Origin: Limosilactobacillus rudii
GTDB taxonomy: Bacteria > Bacillota > Bacilli > Lactobacillales > Lactobacillaceae
Assembly (NCBI RefSeq): GCF_014145455.1
Contig: NZ_JACIVB010000054.1
Location: 62,001 to 126,000 of the forward strand
DNA length: 64,000 nt
Reading direction: 5' to 3'
Both the position numbers and the translations under genes were made by a program. The notes beneath the pieces were generated by a model, which saw only the letters and a list, made by a program, of their open reading frames with translations, searched no databases and was not told where the DNA came from. Positions 1 to 8,164 of this stretch are shown one piece after another. Each line of letters starts with the position of its first letter. Position 1 is the stretch's first letter.

Positions 1-574
1 CTTGGATATTTTGAACCATTTCCTTACCAAGGTAGTGATCAATCCGGAAAATTTGATTTTCGCTAAATGTTTGTGATAATTCGTCATTAAGCTTTTTAGC
101 AGATTCAAAATCGCGACCGAATGGTTTTTCAATAACTAACCGATTAAAGCCGTTATCAGTTAATAATCCTTGCTTCTTCAAATTTAATGCAATGGTACCA
201 AAGAATTGTGGGGCCATTGACATGTAGAAGAGGCGGTTACCTTCAGTTCCAAATTGTTCGTCTAATTCAGCAAGACGTTGCTTAAGAATTTCATAGTGTT
301 CTGGCTTGGTAACATCATGTGACTTGTAGAAAAAGTGCTTTGAGAATGCTTCAGCTTGACCATTCTCAGTTTCTGGAATGTTACTGATTGAATCCAAAAC
401 AATTTTTTGAAATTCTTCATCTGATAATGGGCGACGAGATGTACCTAACAATGCAAAGTGATCAGCGAGATAACCCTTTTGATAAAGCTTAAATAAAGCA
501 GTATAAAGTTTTCGCTTTGCAAGGTCACCGGTAGCACCGAATAATGTAATTACAGCCTTGTTTTCTGTAGCCAA
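1..574 (-). CDS. zwf: Glucose-6-phosphate 1-dehydrogenase, N-terminal part (runs off left edge)
   Basis: Translating the minus strand from a TTG at 574 gives about 191 residues of glucose-6-phosphate dehydrogenase, which oxidises glucose-6-phosphate to 6-phosphogluconolactone with NAD(P)+. The N-terminal dinucleotide site GATGDLAKRKL and the substrate-binding region EKPFGRD followed by RIDHYLGKE are visible. The start is TTG because an AGGAG ribosome site lies about eight bases upstream and no ATG fits. The rest of the protein lies left of the window. In heterofermentative lactobacilli this enzyme opens the phosphoketolase route. A cre-like site lies 80 bases upstream. Confidence 0.95.
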   Translation of the reverse strand, partial: MATENKAVITLFGATGDLAKRKLYTALFKLYQKGYLADHFALLGTSRRPLSDEEFQKIVLDSISNIPETENGQAEAFSKHFFYKSHDVTKPEHYEILKQRLAELDEQFGTEGNRLFYMSMAPQFFGTIALNLKKQGLLTDNGFNRLVIEKPFGRDFESAKKLNDELSQTFSENQIFRIDHYLGKEMVQNIQ

Positions 575-655
575 AATGTTCACTCCTTCTGAAATTTCAG
601 AAAATTCTTATACCGTGACAATTATATACTCTTAAAGCGCAATCTGCACTATCAA

Positions 656-669
656 AGTAAACGTTTTCT
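656..669. promoter_or_regulatory. Candidate cre (CcpA) site upstream of zwf
   Basis: AGTAAACGTTTTCT matches the catabolite-responsive element consensus TGWAARCGYTWNCW with one mismatch. It lies about 80 bases upstream of the zwf start, suggesting sugar-dependent control. This is a motif match only. Confidence 0.4.
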
Positions 670-864
670 AAGATGATTTTTAAGAAAATGCAAATGGACC
701 ATTGAAGTAAAACGCCTTGTTAGCTTGCGTTTGTTAAGCGTTTGATAATTAATGGTCTAGAGCAAAAAAATTTTAAAATTAATTGTGATTAGTTAGACTA
801 ATGTGCCAGAAATGGACCATATATAATATATATAAGTACTTAAGTTATGTGAATAACATGGCAC

Positions 865-907
865 AAAAAAACTCCAGTATCGGTAAAACCGAACTCTGGA
901 GTTTTTT
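865..907 (-). terminator. Rho-independent terminator of the MFS permease gene
   Basis: A 12-base stem (AAAAAACTCCAG paired with CTGGAGTTTTTT) lies 50 bases beyond the stop of the minus-strand permease gene. It carries T-runs in both directions and could work both ways. Confidence 0.8.
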
Positions 908-955
908 ATGCTCGTGGAGTGTGAAAACGAAGTCAGCAATTTCGTTCCCTAACTC

Positions 956-2134
956 TTATACAAACTGTTTTCGTTCTGCGATAACGCCACATACGGTAAA
1001 GAAGATAGCCGCAATGGCGATAACGATAAGGCTCGCAACCCAGTTATGTGTTTGTGAATAGAGATTCCCAACAACGATTGGGCCTAACGCTGCAATTAAG
1101 TAACCGACTGATTGAACCATCCCCGAAAGGTTTCGTGTATCAGCAGCACTTTTTGTCTTGAGACCGAAGAGGGTCATTGCAAGGACAAAAGTTGTTGTCG
1201 TCCCCATACCAAGGAAGAGGGCAACAAAAGCGTAATAAACAAATGAGTTAACTGGGAAAAACATCATACCCGTTCCAATTAGGGAAACAATTCCGGCAAA
1301 TAGCATAATTGGTTGTCGGTTTTGCATTTTTGTAGCAATAACAGGAACAAGGAAGGCAAAAGGCATGGAGAAAAGCTGCAACAAACCAGCAACAAGACTT
1401 GCTTGATCACTAGTTAAGCCGGCATCCATTGCAATTGTTGGTAACCAGGCTACAATGCTATAAAATACAAAGCATTGTCCACCGAAGAAAAGCAGTAGCC
1501 ACCATGCGTTAGAATTTTTCCACATGTTTGTACCACGATCAGCTGGTTCACTGCTATTGGCTGCTCGCTGATTGTAACGCAAATTTGGTACCCAAATAAT
1601 TGCTGCAATTAAGGCGATAGCACTAATAATAATTACGGCAGTCTCCCAACTAGTCGCATGGGTGATCGGGGTGATGACATATGCACCTATTGCGGCGAAT
1701 AATGTCATGGCAACATTATACATTCCCGTTACACTGCCGATACGATTAGGGAGTTTGTCAGAAATAATTGCTGGTAAAAGAACATTAATACAAGTAATAG
1801 CAGCTCCGACTAGGATAGTACCAACCATTAAGGAAGAAAAGTTCAATATTCGCAGATATGAACCGATAAACATGAGAATCATTGCTAATTCGATTGTTAA
1901 TTCGTTTCCAATCCGTTGTGCGAGGGCAGAAACGACCGATGATAGCAGCCCGAAGCAAAGCAAGGGGATAGTAGTTAAAATTCCTAAACTGGTAGTCTCA
2001 ACATTGAATGTATTTGCAATATCTTTGATAACAGATGGAATAGCTGTAATAGGCATCCGCATGCAAACCCCTAAAAGCAATAACCCGAGGATTAATAGCG
2101 GACTATGTTTTTTGATTTTTTCCAAAAAATTCAT
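956..2134 (-). CDS. MFS transporter, CynX/NimT (cyanate permease) type
   Basis: This 392-residue protein is almost entirely hydrophobic, with about twelve predicted membrane segments and a short loop around residue 195. The pattern fits the cyanate-transporter branch of the major facilitator superfamily; the substrate cannot be read from sequence. Start choice: ATG at 2134 directly abuts the purine-rich ribosome site GAAAGG, leaving no spacing. A TTG three codons later (2125) is better spaced and may be the true start. The gene stands alone with its own terminator. Confidence 0.8.
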   Translation of the reverse strand: MNFLEKIKKHSPLLILGLLLLGVCMRMPITAIPSVIKDIANTFNVETTSLGILTTIPLLCFGLLSSVVSALAQRIGNELTIELAMILMFIGSYLRILNFSSLMVGTILVGAAITCINVLLPAIISDKLPNRIGSVTGMYNVAMTLFAAIGAYVITPITHATSWETAVIIISAIALIAAIIWVPNLRYNQRAANSSEPADRGTNMWKNSNAWWLLLFFGGQCFVFYSIVAWLPTIAMDAGLTSDQASLVAGLLQLFSMPFAFLVPVIATKMQNRQPIMLFAGIVSLIGTGMMFFPVNSFVYYAFVALFLGMGTTTTFVLAMTLFGLKTKSAADTRNLSGMVQSVGYLIAALGPIVVGNLYSQTHNWVASLIVIAIAAIFFTVCGVIAERKQFV

Positions 2135-2313
2135 CCTTTCTTCTTCTGTATATTTTGGTATCGGCCTGATAATAGACTAGACAATTATATCATAATGCGC
2201 CCTTAGTTATGATTAATATACGGTTAGAAGTAGCTAATCCAATTTGAAGTTAGTTTGACGGAATGTGTTTCAAAACATATAATCAACAGTGAATATTTTT
2301 TCGGAGGAATACT

Positions 2314-2739
2314 ATGACGGCAATATACCCGTACCTAACATTTGAAAATGCGAAGGAAGCCATGGCTTACTATGAACAAGATTTTGGCGCAGAGATTACG
2401 TATCATAAGCCCTTATCAAAAGAACAAGCAGAAAACCTTGGCTTACCAATTGACCAGTTAAACCAGACAACAATGCGAGGGGAGTTTATGATTGCAGGGC
2501 AAAAAATTATTTGTTCAGATGCAACAATGGGTCATCCTCAGACGTCAACCTTAATTTCCATAATGCTTGATTTTAAAAATGATGATGAAGCTGCGCGTAA
2601 TTTGTTTAATCGTTTAGCAAAGTCAGAGAATCAACGGGTGACGGTGCCGTTTGGAGATTGGGTATTAAACAATTTGATGGGTCAGATAGTAGATAAGTAC
2701 GGGGTCACGTGGCTAATAAGTGCAAGTAAGCAGGAATAA
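2314..2739 (+). CDS. VOC (glyoxalase-fold) family protein, PhnB-like
   Basis: 141 residues beginning MTAIYPYLTFENAKEAM, the typical opening of PhnB/3-demethylubiquinone-methyltransferase-like members of the vicinal-oxygen-chelate superfamily. A strong GGAGG lies seven bases before the ATG. Family members bind metals or small molecules; no specific reaction can be assigned. It is a single-gene unit between two oppositely transcribed genes and ends at a bidirectional terminator. Confidence 0.75.
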   Translation: MTAIYPYLTFENAKEAMAYYEQDFGAEITYHKPLSKEQAENLGLPIDQLNQTTMRGEFMIAGQKIICSDATMGHPQTSTLISIMLDFKNDDEAARNLFNRLAKSENQRVTVPFGDWVLNNLMGQIVDKYGVTWLISASKQE

Positions 2740-2754
2740 AATGAATAGCATATA

Positions 2755-2797
2755 AAAAGGAGCAGTGGGAAAGCATAACTTTCTCATTGCTCCTTTT
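2755..2797. terminator. Bidirectional terminator between the VOC gene and nrdI
   Basis: AAAGGAGCA...TGCTCCTTTT forms a long stem (about 18 pairs around a CATAA loop, with imperfect centre) with A-run and T-run flanks. It sits between two convergent genes and can serve both. Confidence 0.8.
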
Positions 2798-2799
2798 GC

Positions 2800-3267
2800 T
2801 TAAGCGTTAACTTCATTCCATCGTTTAGAAAGAATGGAATAAATTCGTTCAATATCTTGTGAAGTACCCCGTAGTTCGTAATCTGCGAGAAATGGTGCAT
2901 TGAAGTCTCGCGAATACTTACGTGCGGTTAAACAATATTGTTCGTTAAAGTTTTTATTACCACTGCCGACAACACCGATGCACTGCTTTGCATTATCACC
3001 ATGAGCAATGTACTCCCCTAAAGCATTTGTCATGATTTCAGTAAAGCCAGAATCAATACCATTTCCACCGTTTAAGTATGTTGGAACAAAGGCAAAAAAA
3101 GGTTCTGTCTCGTCAGCTGGAAGGGTCTGATCGCTAACTTCTTTTAGTTCGATAAGTGGTCTGTCTGCGCTGAGACTGTGTTGTTGCTTAGCATAACCTT
3201 GCATCCGTGTTAAGAAAGAACGGGTATTTCCCTCTAACGAAATATAAATAATATTCATTGGTGCCAT
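2800..3267 (-). CDS. nrdI: NrdI, flavodoxin-like activator of class Ib ribonucleotide reductase
   Basis: 155 residues with the NrdI hallmarks: N-terminal NIIYISLEGNTRSF (FMN phosphate loop) and VGSGNKNFNEQYC near residue 100. NrdI supplies oxidant for the manganese-tyrosyl radical cofactor of NrdF. No nrdE, nrdF or nrdH is adjacent, so it is an orphan copy in this window. The first ATG (3267) has AGAAGG about ten bases upstream and is preferred over the ATG three codons on. Confidence 0.88.
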   Translation of the reverse strand: MAPMNIIYISLEGNTRSFLTRMQGYAKQQHSLSADRPLIELKEVSDQTLPADETEPFFAFVPTYLNGGNGIDSGFTEIMTNALGEYIAHGDNAKQCIGVVGSGNKNFNEQYCLTARKYSRDFNAPFLADYELRGTSQDIERIYSILSKRWNEVNA

Positions 3268-3380
3268 GTGATTTTCTTCCTTCTAATTTAGATTTAGTTT
3301 AAAAAGATTACAAAACTATTTTAGCAGAAACAGGCATAATTAAAAGAATAATGAGTCTATTGTTGCAAAAATGTAAAATT

Positions 3381-4709
3381 TTACTTCGGCTGGTGGCTAA
3401 CGATAAAGCTGTCGATATATGAATTATGGTAATCGCCGACTTTGAGACTAAGGTTAGCTAGCTGAATCGTTTCACCTTCGTGTACATTATGATAGTTATC
3501 AAGAATATATCCAGAGAGGGTAACAACATCACTATCGTCGCTATCCTTCAATTCAATATGGAAGAATCGCTCAAAATCATAAATCGTAGTCTTACCATCA
3601 ACGCGATATTTGTCCTCGCCAATTTTAGCAATCATATTGTCAGAGACATTATCGATCTCATCACGAACGGTACCAAACAATTCTTCATAAATATCCTTAT
3701 CGGTGATAATTCCACTTGTACCACCATACTCGTCAACAACTACGACCATTGGTACCCTTGTCCTAATCATTAACTTTAGTACTTCAGTAATCGGAGTGCT
3801 TTCTGGGGTAGTGGGCATGTGACGGAGAACCTTTGCTAGCGAAACATTCCCGTTAATTTGTTTTTGACGAATTAAGTCATAATTAAACACATAACCGAGA
3901 ATCTTATCTTTGTCGTTGTCTGCTACGACGGGTAAACGGCTATACTTTGTCTTTAGGTATAACTTAATCGCATCGTTAACCGTTTTATTTATATCAATCA
4001 CTGTTAATTGGGTACGGTCAATCATGATATCCTTAGCGACTTTATCATTGAAGTCAAATGCCCGTTCCATATATAGCAAATCATTGTGTTCAAGTTCACC
4101 ACCCTTGACGGCGTTACGTGACAAACTAATGATCTCGCTTTGAGAAAGAACGTCTTGACTCTCATCGGCAGGCTTCATCCCTAACATCTTAACAATTCCA
4201 TTTGCGGAATTATTAAGAAGCCATACGAAAGGATAAAATGTGATATGGAAGTAGTGTAGTGGCGTTGCAACGAACAGCAGTGTTTTTATCGGTAGGTCAA
4301 TACTAATATTTTTAGGCACAATCTCTGTAAGGACAACCTCAAAATAAGTCAAAAGCAAAACACCAATGACGGCGCTGATTACATGAATGGCACTATTATT
4401 TAATGGCCAATTTGGAATCGCTAAGGCGCTAGAAAGTAAAGATTCAATCGTATCTTCACCAACCCACCCAAGAATAATTCCACAGATTGAAACACCAACT
4501 TGGGTAGTTGAAAGGTACTCTGTTAAATTTGTAACCATTTTAATAGCACGGTTGATTTTAGCAGAAGGCTTATCACGCTTTTGCTGCAATTCTTCTAGCG
4601 CAGTCACTCGTGCTTGAACAAGGGCAAATTCTGCAGCCACGAAAAATGCTGCAAAAATAAAAGTAATTATGATAATTACAAAGTTAGTTAGCAACTGGCC
4701 GTTATTCAA
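3381..4709 (-). CDS. CNNM/CorC-type membrane protein with CBS domains (hemolysin C family)
   Basis: 442 residues: an N-terminal CNNM/DUF21 membrane domain (about 1-200, three to four hydrophobic segments, FFVAAEFALVQAR), a pair of CBS domains (about 220-345) and a C-terminal CorC_HlyC domain (about 355-435). Family members act in magnesium/cobalt export or tolerance; hemolysin is a historical name. Translation starts at TTG (4709), eight bases after GAGGA. The gene is monocistronic and divergent from the following operon. Confidence 0.88.
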   Translation of the reverse strand: MNNGQLLTNFVIIIITFIFAAFFVAAEFALVQARVTALEELQQKRDKPSAKINRAIKMVTNLTEYLSTTQVGVSICGIILGWVGEDTIESLLSSALAIPNWPLNNSAIHVISAVIGVLLLTYFEVVLTEIVPKNISIDLPIKTLLFVATPLHYFHITFYPFVWLLNNSANGIVKMLGMKPADESQDVLSQSEIISLSRNAVKGGELEHNDLLYMERAFDFNDKVAKDIMIDRTQLTVIDINKTVNDAIKLYLKTKYSRLPVVADNDKDKILGYVFNYDLIRQKQINGNVSLAKVLRHMPTTPESTPITEVLKLMIRTRVPMVVVVDEYGGTSGIITDKDIYEELFGTVRDEIDNVSDNMIAKIGEDKYRVDGKTTIYDFERFFHIELKDSDDSDVVTLSGYILDNYHNVHEGETIQLANLSLKVGDYHNSYIDSFIVSHQPK

Positions 4710-4883
4710 AATAACATTCCTCGTTTCTTTAAATTAGGTATAATTCTTGATTATTATTTTACCATTGTCCTAAAAGCTTACCAACTTAAGTAAACAAAAA
4801 AGAAATACTGGATTATTTCGTTCATTAACTAAAAAATGATAAGATTAATACAGATAAAATAACTTATGAAAAGAGGTTAAATA

Positions 4884-5747
4884 TTGAGTAATATTACAAT
4901 TAATGATCTAACATTTGATGCTAAATCGGGAGATCAATTAGATAATGTTTCATTAGAGCTTAAGTCGCCACAACTAGTAGGAATCTGTAGTAATGATACC
5001 GGGGCTGCTAATGCGTTGGAAGAGTTGTTAGCTGTTCGTGGCAATATTTTGAGCGGCGATGTAACGATCAATGGGGTGCCGTTTAAAAAGTATAAGCGCC
5101 AGAGTAAAACTGATATTGGCCGAATCGATGACGTAACTTTAAAGGGGAAAACAGTCGAGAAGGCGGTTAAACGGATGTTGCGGCATCGTGAAAACGCCCT
5201 TTCGCCAGAACAAACCCTGCAAATGATTAAGTCGCTAAAAATAACAGCTGATCAGGCTATTGCTGAATTAAATGATAATCAGCAATTAGAATTACGGGTA
5301 GCAATCTTGTTAGCATGGCAGTGTCCAATTGTTATACTAAGCAATGCACTTGATGGACTAAATGTCGAACAACGACAATTACTCGGTAGTCTTATTAAAG
5401 ACTATGCGCAAAAAGTTGATGCTCTTGTATTATTTACAAGTAGTGATATATCAACCTTGATGCGTTATGCTGATACGTTATATTACTTTAATGGTAGTCA
5501 CTTGACATCGGCTCGTGATTTGTCAATGAATGAGGGTGTTGACTGTACGGTTACCGTTATGGGAACGGGATTACCGATTGACGTAGCAGTGAAAATGGGT
5601 GCACATATGTTAGAAGAGGCAACTGATGAAACGCGTTTCTTGTTTACGGGGAATATTCAAGCGCTTTTGCCGTTATTAGAGCAGAGTACTATTACGGATG
5701 TGCGAATTGAAGACGCAACAATTGAAGATGAATTAATGGCATATTAG
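4884..5747 (+). CDS. Degenerate ABC-ATPase-like protein
   Basis: 287 residues laid out like an ABC transporter ATPase: a first strand ITINDLTFDAKSGDQLDNVSL, and a position matching Walker B near residue 150 (PIVILSNALDGLN). The nucleotide motifs are lost, however. The Walker A position reads GICSNDTGAANAL instead of GxxGxGKS/T, the signature LSGGQ is replaced by AELNDNQQLEL, and the Walker B Asp-Glu is Ser-Asn. It is therefore probably not an ATPase. The start is TTG at 4884 after AGAGG. It is followed after 17 bases by the next gene, likely co-transcribed. Confidence 0.65.
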   Translation: MSNITINDLTFDAKSGDQLDNVSLELKSPQLVGICSNDTGAANALEELLAVRGNILSGDVTINGVPFKKYKRQSKTDIGRIDDVTLKGKTVEKAVKRMLRHRENALSPEQTLQMIKSLKITADQAIAELNDNQQLELRVAILLAWQCPIVILSNALDGLNVEQRQLLGSLIKDYAQKVDALVLFTSSDISTLMRYADTLYYFNGSHLTSARDLSMNEGVDCTVTVMGTGLPIDVAVKMGAHMLEEATDETRFLFTGNIQALLPLLEQSTITDVRIEDATIEDELMAY

Positions 5748-5764
5748 TTAATATGGAGGGAAAA

Positions 5765-6301
5765 ATGAGTCGTGTAGTTTTTGTTAGTCGCCGTCATGAT
5801 AAATTGGTATCCTTGTTGATGGAAAGTGTTTCTGCTGCAGTTGCAACCACTAACTTTAAAATCATTTTACAAAGTGGGGATGTGTTATGCTGGCTGCCAA
5901 CAGTTACAGAAGATGTTGATGACGAAGTACAAGAATTAGCAAAATTAATCGACAATTCATTATTTCCGCCAGCTAAAATTGTTATGCTATCCATTGCAGG
6001 AACCGCAGATGATGCGACTGATGAGCAGCTTCAAGCATGGTATGGTAAACAAGCAGTTCAAGCAGTATTTGCCCACCAATACGCAGTAAAAATGATTGAT
6101 GAGTTTGAGCTGCCATATACAATTATTAGAACATTACCGATTATTGATAATGATACGAATGTTAAAATTGTAAATGAAGGAAGTTTATTAACCGGTGAAG
6201 GGATTGGAATTGAGCAAGTTGCGCAAGTGATTAAACGAGCAGTGACAACCGATGATTTTCGAAATCAATCGATTGGGATTGCACCGTTAGAAAGTGAGTA
6301 A
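5765..6301 (+). CDS. Atypical short-chain dehydrogenase-like (NmrA/NAD(P)-binding fold) protein
   Basis: 178 residues from the ATG at 5765, chosen because GGAGGG lies five bases upstream; an earlier in-frame ATG at 5753 overlaps that ribosome site. The middle and C-terminus (YAVKMIDEFELPYTIIRTLP, then GEGIGIEQVAQVI) resemble NmrA-like SDR proteins that test for NAD(P). The N-terminal glycine-rich dinucleotide motif is not recognisable. The function is unknown. The middle gene of a three-gene run. Confidence 0.6.
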   Translation: MSRVVFVSRRHDKLVSLLMESVSAAVATTNFKIILQSGDVLCWLPTVTEDVDDEVQELAKLIDNSLFPPAKIVMLSIAGTADDATDEQLQAWYGKQAVQAVFAHQYAVKMIDEFELPYTIIRTLPIIDNDTNVKIVNEGSLLTGEGIGIEQVAQVIKRAVTTDDFRNQSIGIAPLESE

Positions 6302-6305
6302 TAAT

Positions 6306-6833
6306 ATGGATAAACTAAAAGAGTACCAACAATGGCAGAATAATTTAGCACGAGTGCGTTTTCCACGATGGAAAGAACTGCCAACGCTTGGTCTTTATGT
6401 TGACCAGGTAGTAGCTATTGTAAATGAACAACTTAGTCATTTAGGAATTGAACCACTCACAAAATCAATGGTGAATAATTATGTTAAGAAGAAAGTTATC
6501 CAAGCGCCGATAAAAAAGAAGTATGCAGTTAATCAGCTTGTTGACTTGTTGCTTATTGGGTTACTAAAATCAAATTTCTCTTTAGACGATATTCGAGCAG
6601 GAATTGCGCAAGTCACAATAAATTCATACCCGCAGGCAGCATATGATCGCTTTGTGGAGATTTTGAATGCTTTATTAGCCGGTCAGGAGATTCCTAGTGA
6701 TAATGTAATTAATCCGCAAAATGATCGTTTAATGACGTTAGCATTAAAATCTGTTTTATCACGGATGCACGCTACTCAGTTATTAGCGTCAATGCAGAAA
6801 ATAGCACAACCGGCACCACTGGAGAAAAAATAG
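6306..6833 (+). CDS. DUF1836 family protein
   Basis: About 175 residues. The sequence FPRWKELPTLGLYVDQVV followed by MVNNYVKKKVIQAPIKKKY is characteristic of DUF1836 proteins, which look like MerR-type winged-helix DNA-binding proteins and have no settled role. The start is uncertain: ATG 6306 is used here, while GTG 6294 (overlapping the previous stop) would add four residues. Ends just before a perfect inverted repeat. It probably shares a transcript with the two genes before it. Confidence 0.75.
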   Translation: MDKLKEYQQWQNNLARVRFPRWKELPTLGLYVDQVVAIVNEQLSHLGIEPLTKSMVNNYVKKKVIQAPIKKKYAVNQLVDLLLIGLLKSNFSLDDIRAGIAQVTINSYPQAAYDRFVEILNALLAGQEIPSDNVINPQNDRLMTLALKSVLSRMHATQLLASMQKIAQPAPLEKK

Positions 6834-6841
6834 TTTTCCTC

Positions 6842-6873
6842 TCTCTTTTTGTTGCATTTGCAACAAAAAGAGA
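6842..6873 (+). terminator. Inverted repeat, likely terminator after the DUF1836 gene
   Basis: A perfect 14-base stem (TCTCTTTTTGTTGC / GCAACAAAAAGAGA) with a four-base loop starts nine bases after the stop codon. The following T-run is interrupted (TTATTATT), so termination may be partial; it could also be an operator for the MarR gene that follows. Confidence 0.55.
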
Positions 6874-6901
6874 TTATTATTGGTTAAGGAGATTTTTATC
6901 A

Positions 6902-7354
6902 ATGATTGATATTTTACGAGAAATAGGGATGATTGACCGGGCACTGGACTCAATTGCCAATATTGAGTTTAAACAGGTTGATTTAGCCCGCGGACAATAC
7001 CTTTATGTTGTACGTATTTATGAACATCCTGGGATTATTTCAGAACAACTATCAAATTTGATAAAAGTTGATCGGACAACGATTGCCCGCGCCGTAAAGA
7101 AACTTGAGAAAAATGGTTTCATTGAAAGAAAAAATGATCCTGAAAACAAAAAAATTAAACGGTTATACGTTACTGAAAAGGGTAAGTCAATATACCCGTT
7201 TATCATTCGTGAAAACCGTTATTCGAACAATGAGGCATTGAAGGGCTTTTCGGCAGAAGAAGCCCAACAGGTTCATGATTATTTAGTTCGTATTCGCCAA
7301 AATATTGATGGTGATTGGGAAACCGTTAAGCGTGGGGGCAAACGCCAATATTAA
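6902..7354 (+). CDS. MarR-family transcriptional regulator
   Basis: 150 residues with a winged helix-turn-helix centred at about 40-110: LSNLIKVDRTTIARAVKKLE as recognition region and a wing ending in KRLYVTEKG. MarR proteins usually repress their own operon and respond to small phenolic or toxic ligands. AAGGAG lies 11 bases before the ATG. The next gene begins 18 bases after the stop, so the pair is probably one operon under its own control. Confidence 0.85.
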   Translation: MIDILREIGMIDRALDSIANIEFKQVDLARGQYLYVVRIYEHPGIISEQLSNLIKVDRTTIARAVKKLEKNGFIERKNDPENKKIKRLYVTEKGKSIYPFIIRENRYSNNEALKGFSAEEAQQVHDYLVRIRQNIDGDWETVKRGGKRQY

Positions 7355-7372
7355 ATGAAGGAGACTAGTTTT

Positions 7373-8101
7373 ATGAAGCAAGTAACAATTGATCCAAGTT
7401 TTTGGGAACTTTTTCCAGATGCGCAAATTAACATATTATTTGCGAATGGAATTAACAACCATGATAACAGTGAAAATTATGATGAACGAAAGAAACTACT
7501 CGCAGATGCAACACACGAAGCTGACAAGTTTTTGACCAATGAAACTTTTCGGTTAAATCCAGTGGTAGATCAATGGCGAAAAGCTTTTCAACAATTTAAA
7601 AAGAAAAAGGGTGCCCGTTCATCTATTGAAGCGTTATTAAAGCGAGCTAATCAAGGTCGTAGTTTTGAACCAATTGAACCACTTGTTGATGTATATAATA
7701 GTATTTCGTTAAGTTATGGGGTTCCGGTCGGGATTGAAGATCGTAATAAAATTACCGGTGACCTTCACCTTGGAGTTGCTAAAGGTGGCGAGAGCTTCCG
7801 TCCAGTAGGAGCCGATGATGATGAACCAGCATTATCAGGTGAAGTTATTTATTACGATAACGACGGCGCAGTATGTCGATGCTTAAATTGGCGTGAAGCC
7901 CAGCGGACAATGCTTACTGAAGATTCCGAAAATGTCGTTGCAGTTATGGAAGCAGTTAATCCAGAACAAATTGAACGTGCAAACGAAGCAATGGAAGAAT
8001 TAAGCAAGCTTATTAATCATTACTTTGGTGTAAATGCTTCTACTATTTACCATTTAACTAAAGACAATCCGAGTGCAGAAGTACCAGCAGAATTACAGTA
8101 A
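7373..8101 (+). CDS. B3/B4 domain protein (phenylalanyl-tRNA synthetase beta-like editing domain)
   Basis: 242 residues starting at ATG 7373, placed by the GAAGGAG six bases or so upstream (an earlier ATG at 7355 overlaps it). The region around residues 110-200 (VDVYNSISLSYGVPVGIED, then GEVIYYDNDGAVCRCLNWR) matches the stand-alone B3/B4 domain, related to the tRNA-editing domain of PheT. Members may bind or proofread mischarged tRNA; the real substrate is unknown. Second gene of the MarR operon, ending at a strong terminator. Confidence 0.8.
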   Translation: MKQVTIDPSFWELFPDAQINILFANGINNHDNSENYDERKKLLADATHEADKFLTNETFRLNPVVDQWRKAFQQFKKKKGARSSIEALLKRANQGRSFEPIEPLVDVYNSISLSYGVPVGIEDRNKITGDLHLGVAKGGESFRPVGADDDEPALSGEVIYYDNDGAVCRCLNWREAQRTMLTEDSENVVAVMEAVNPEQIERANEAMEELSKLINHYFGVNASTIYHLTKDNPSAEVPAELQ

Positions 8102-8107
8102 AAAGAT

Positions 8108-8156
8108 ATGAACCCACATAGTTAGATTTTTATCCAACTATGTGGGTTCATTTTTT
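8108..8156. terminator. Bidirectional terminator
   Basis: ATGAACCCACATAGTT pairs perfectly with AACTATGTGGGTTCAT around a 12-base loop and is followed by six T. It separates the B3/B4 gene from the convergent permease gene. Confidence 0.9.
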
Positions 8157-8164
8157 AAAACAAA

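Larger units (their letters stand above)
575..955. other. Intergenic region between zwf and the MFS permease gene
   Basis: This 381-base gap holds the zwf promoter side, a cre-like site at 656-669 and the terminator of the permease gene at 865-907. One 86-codon open frame (801-1061) overlaps the permease gene and terminator and has no ribosome site, so I do not call it. I see nothing else here. Confidence 0.6.

Noticed and set aside
801-1061. Open frame of 86 codons on the plus strand
   Set aside because: It overlaps a terminator and the end of the minus-strand permease gene, has no ribosome site and no recognisable motif.
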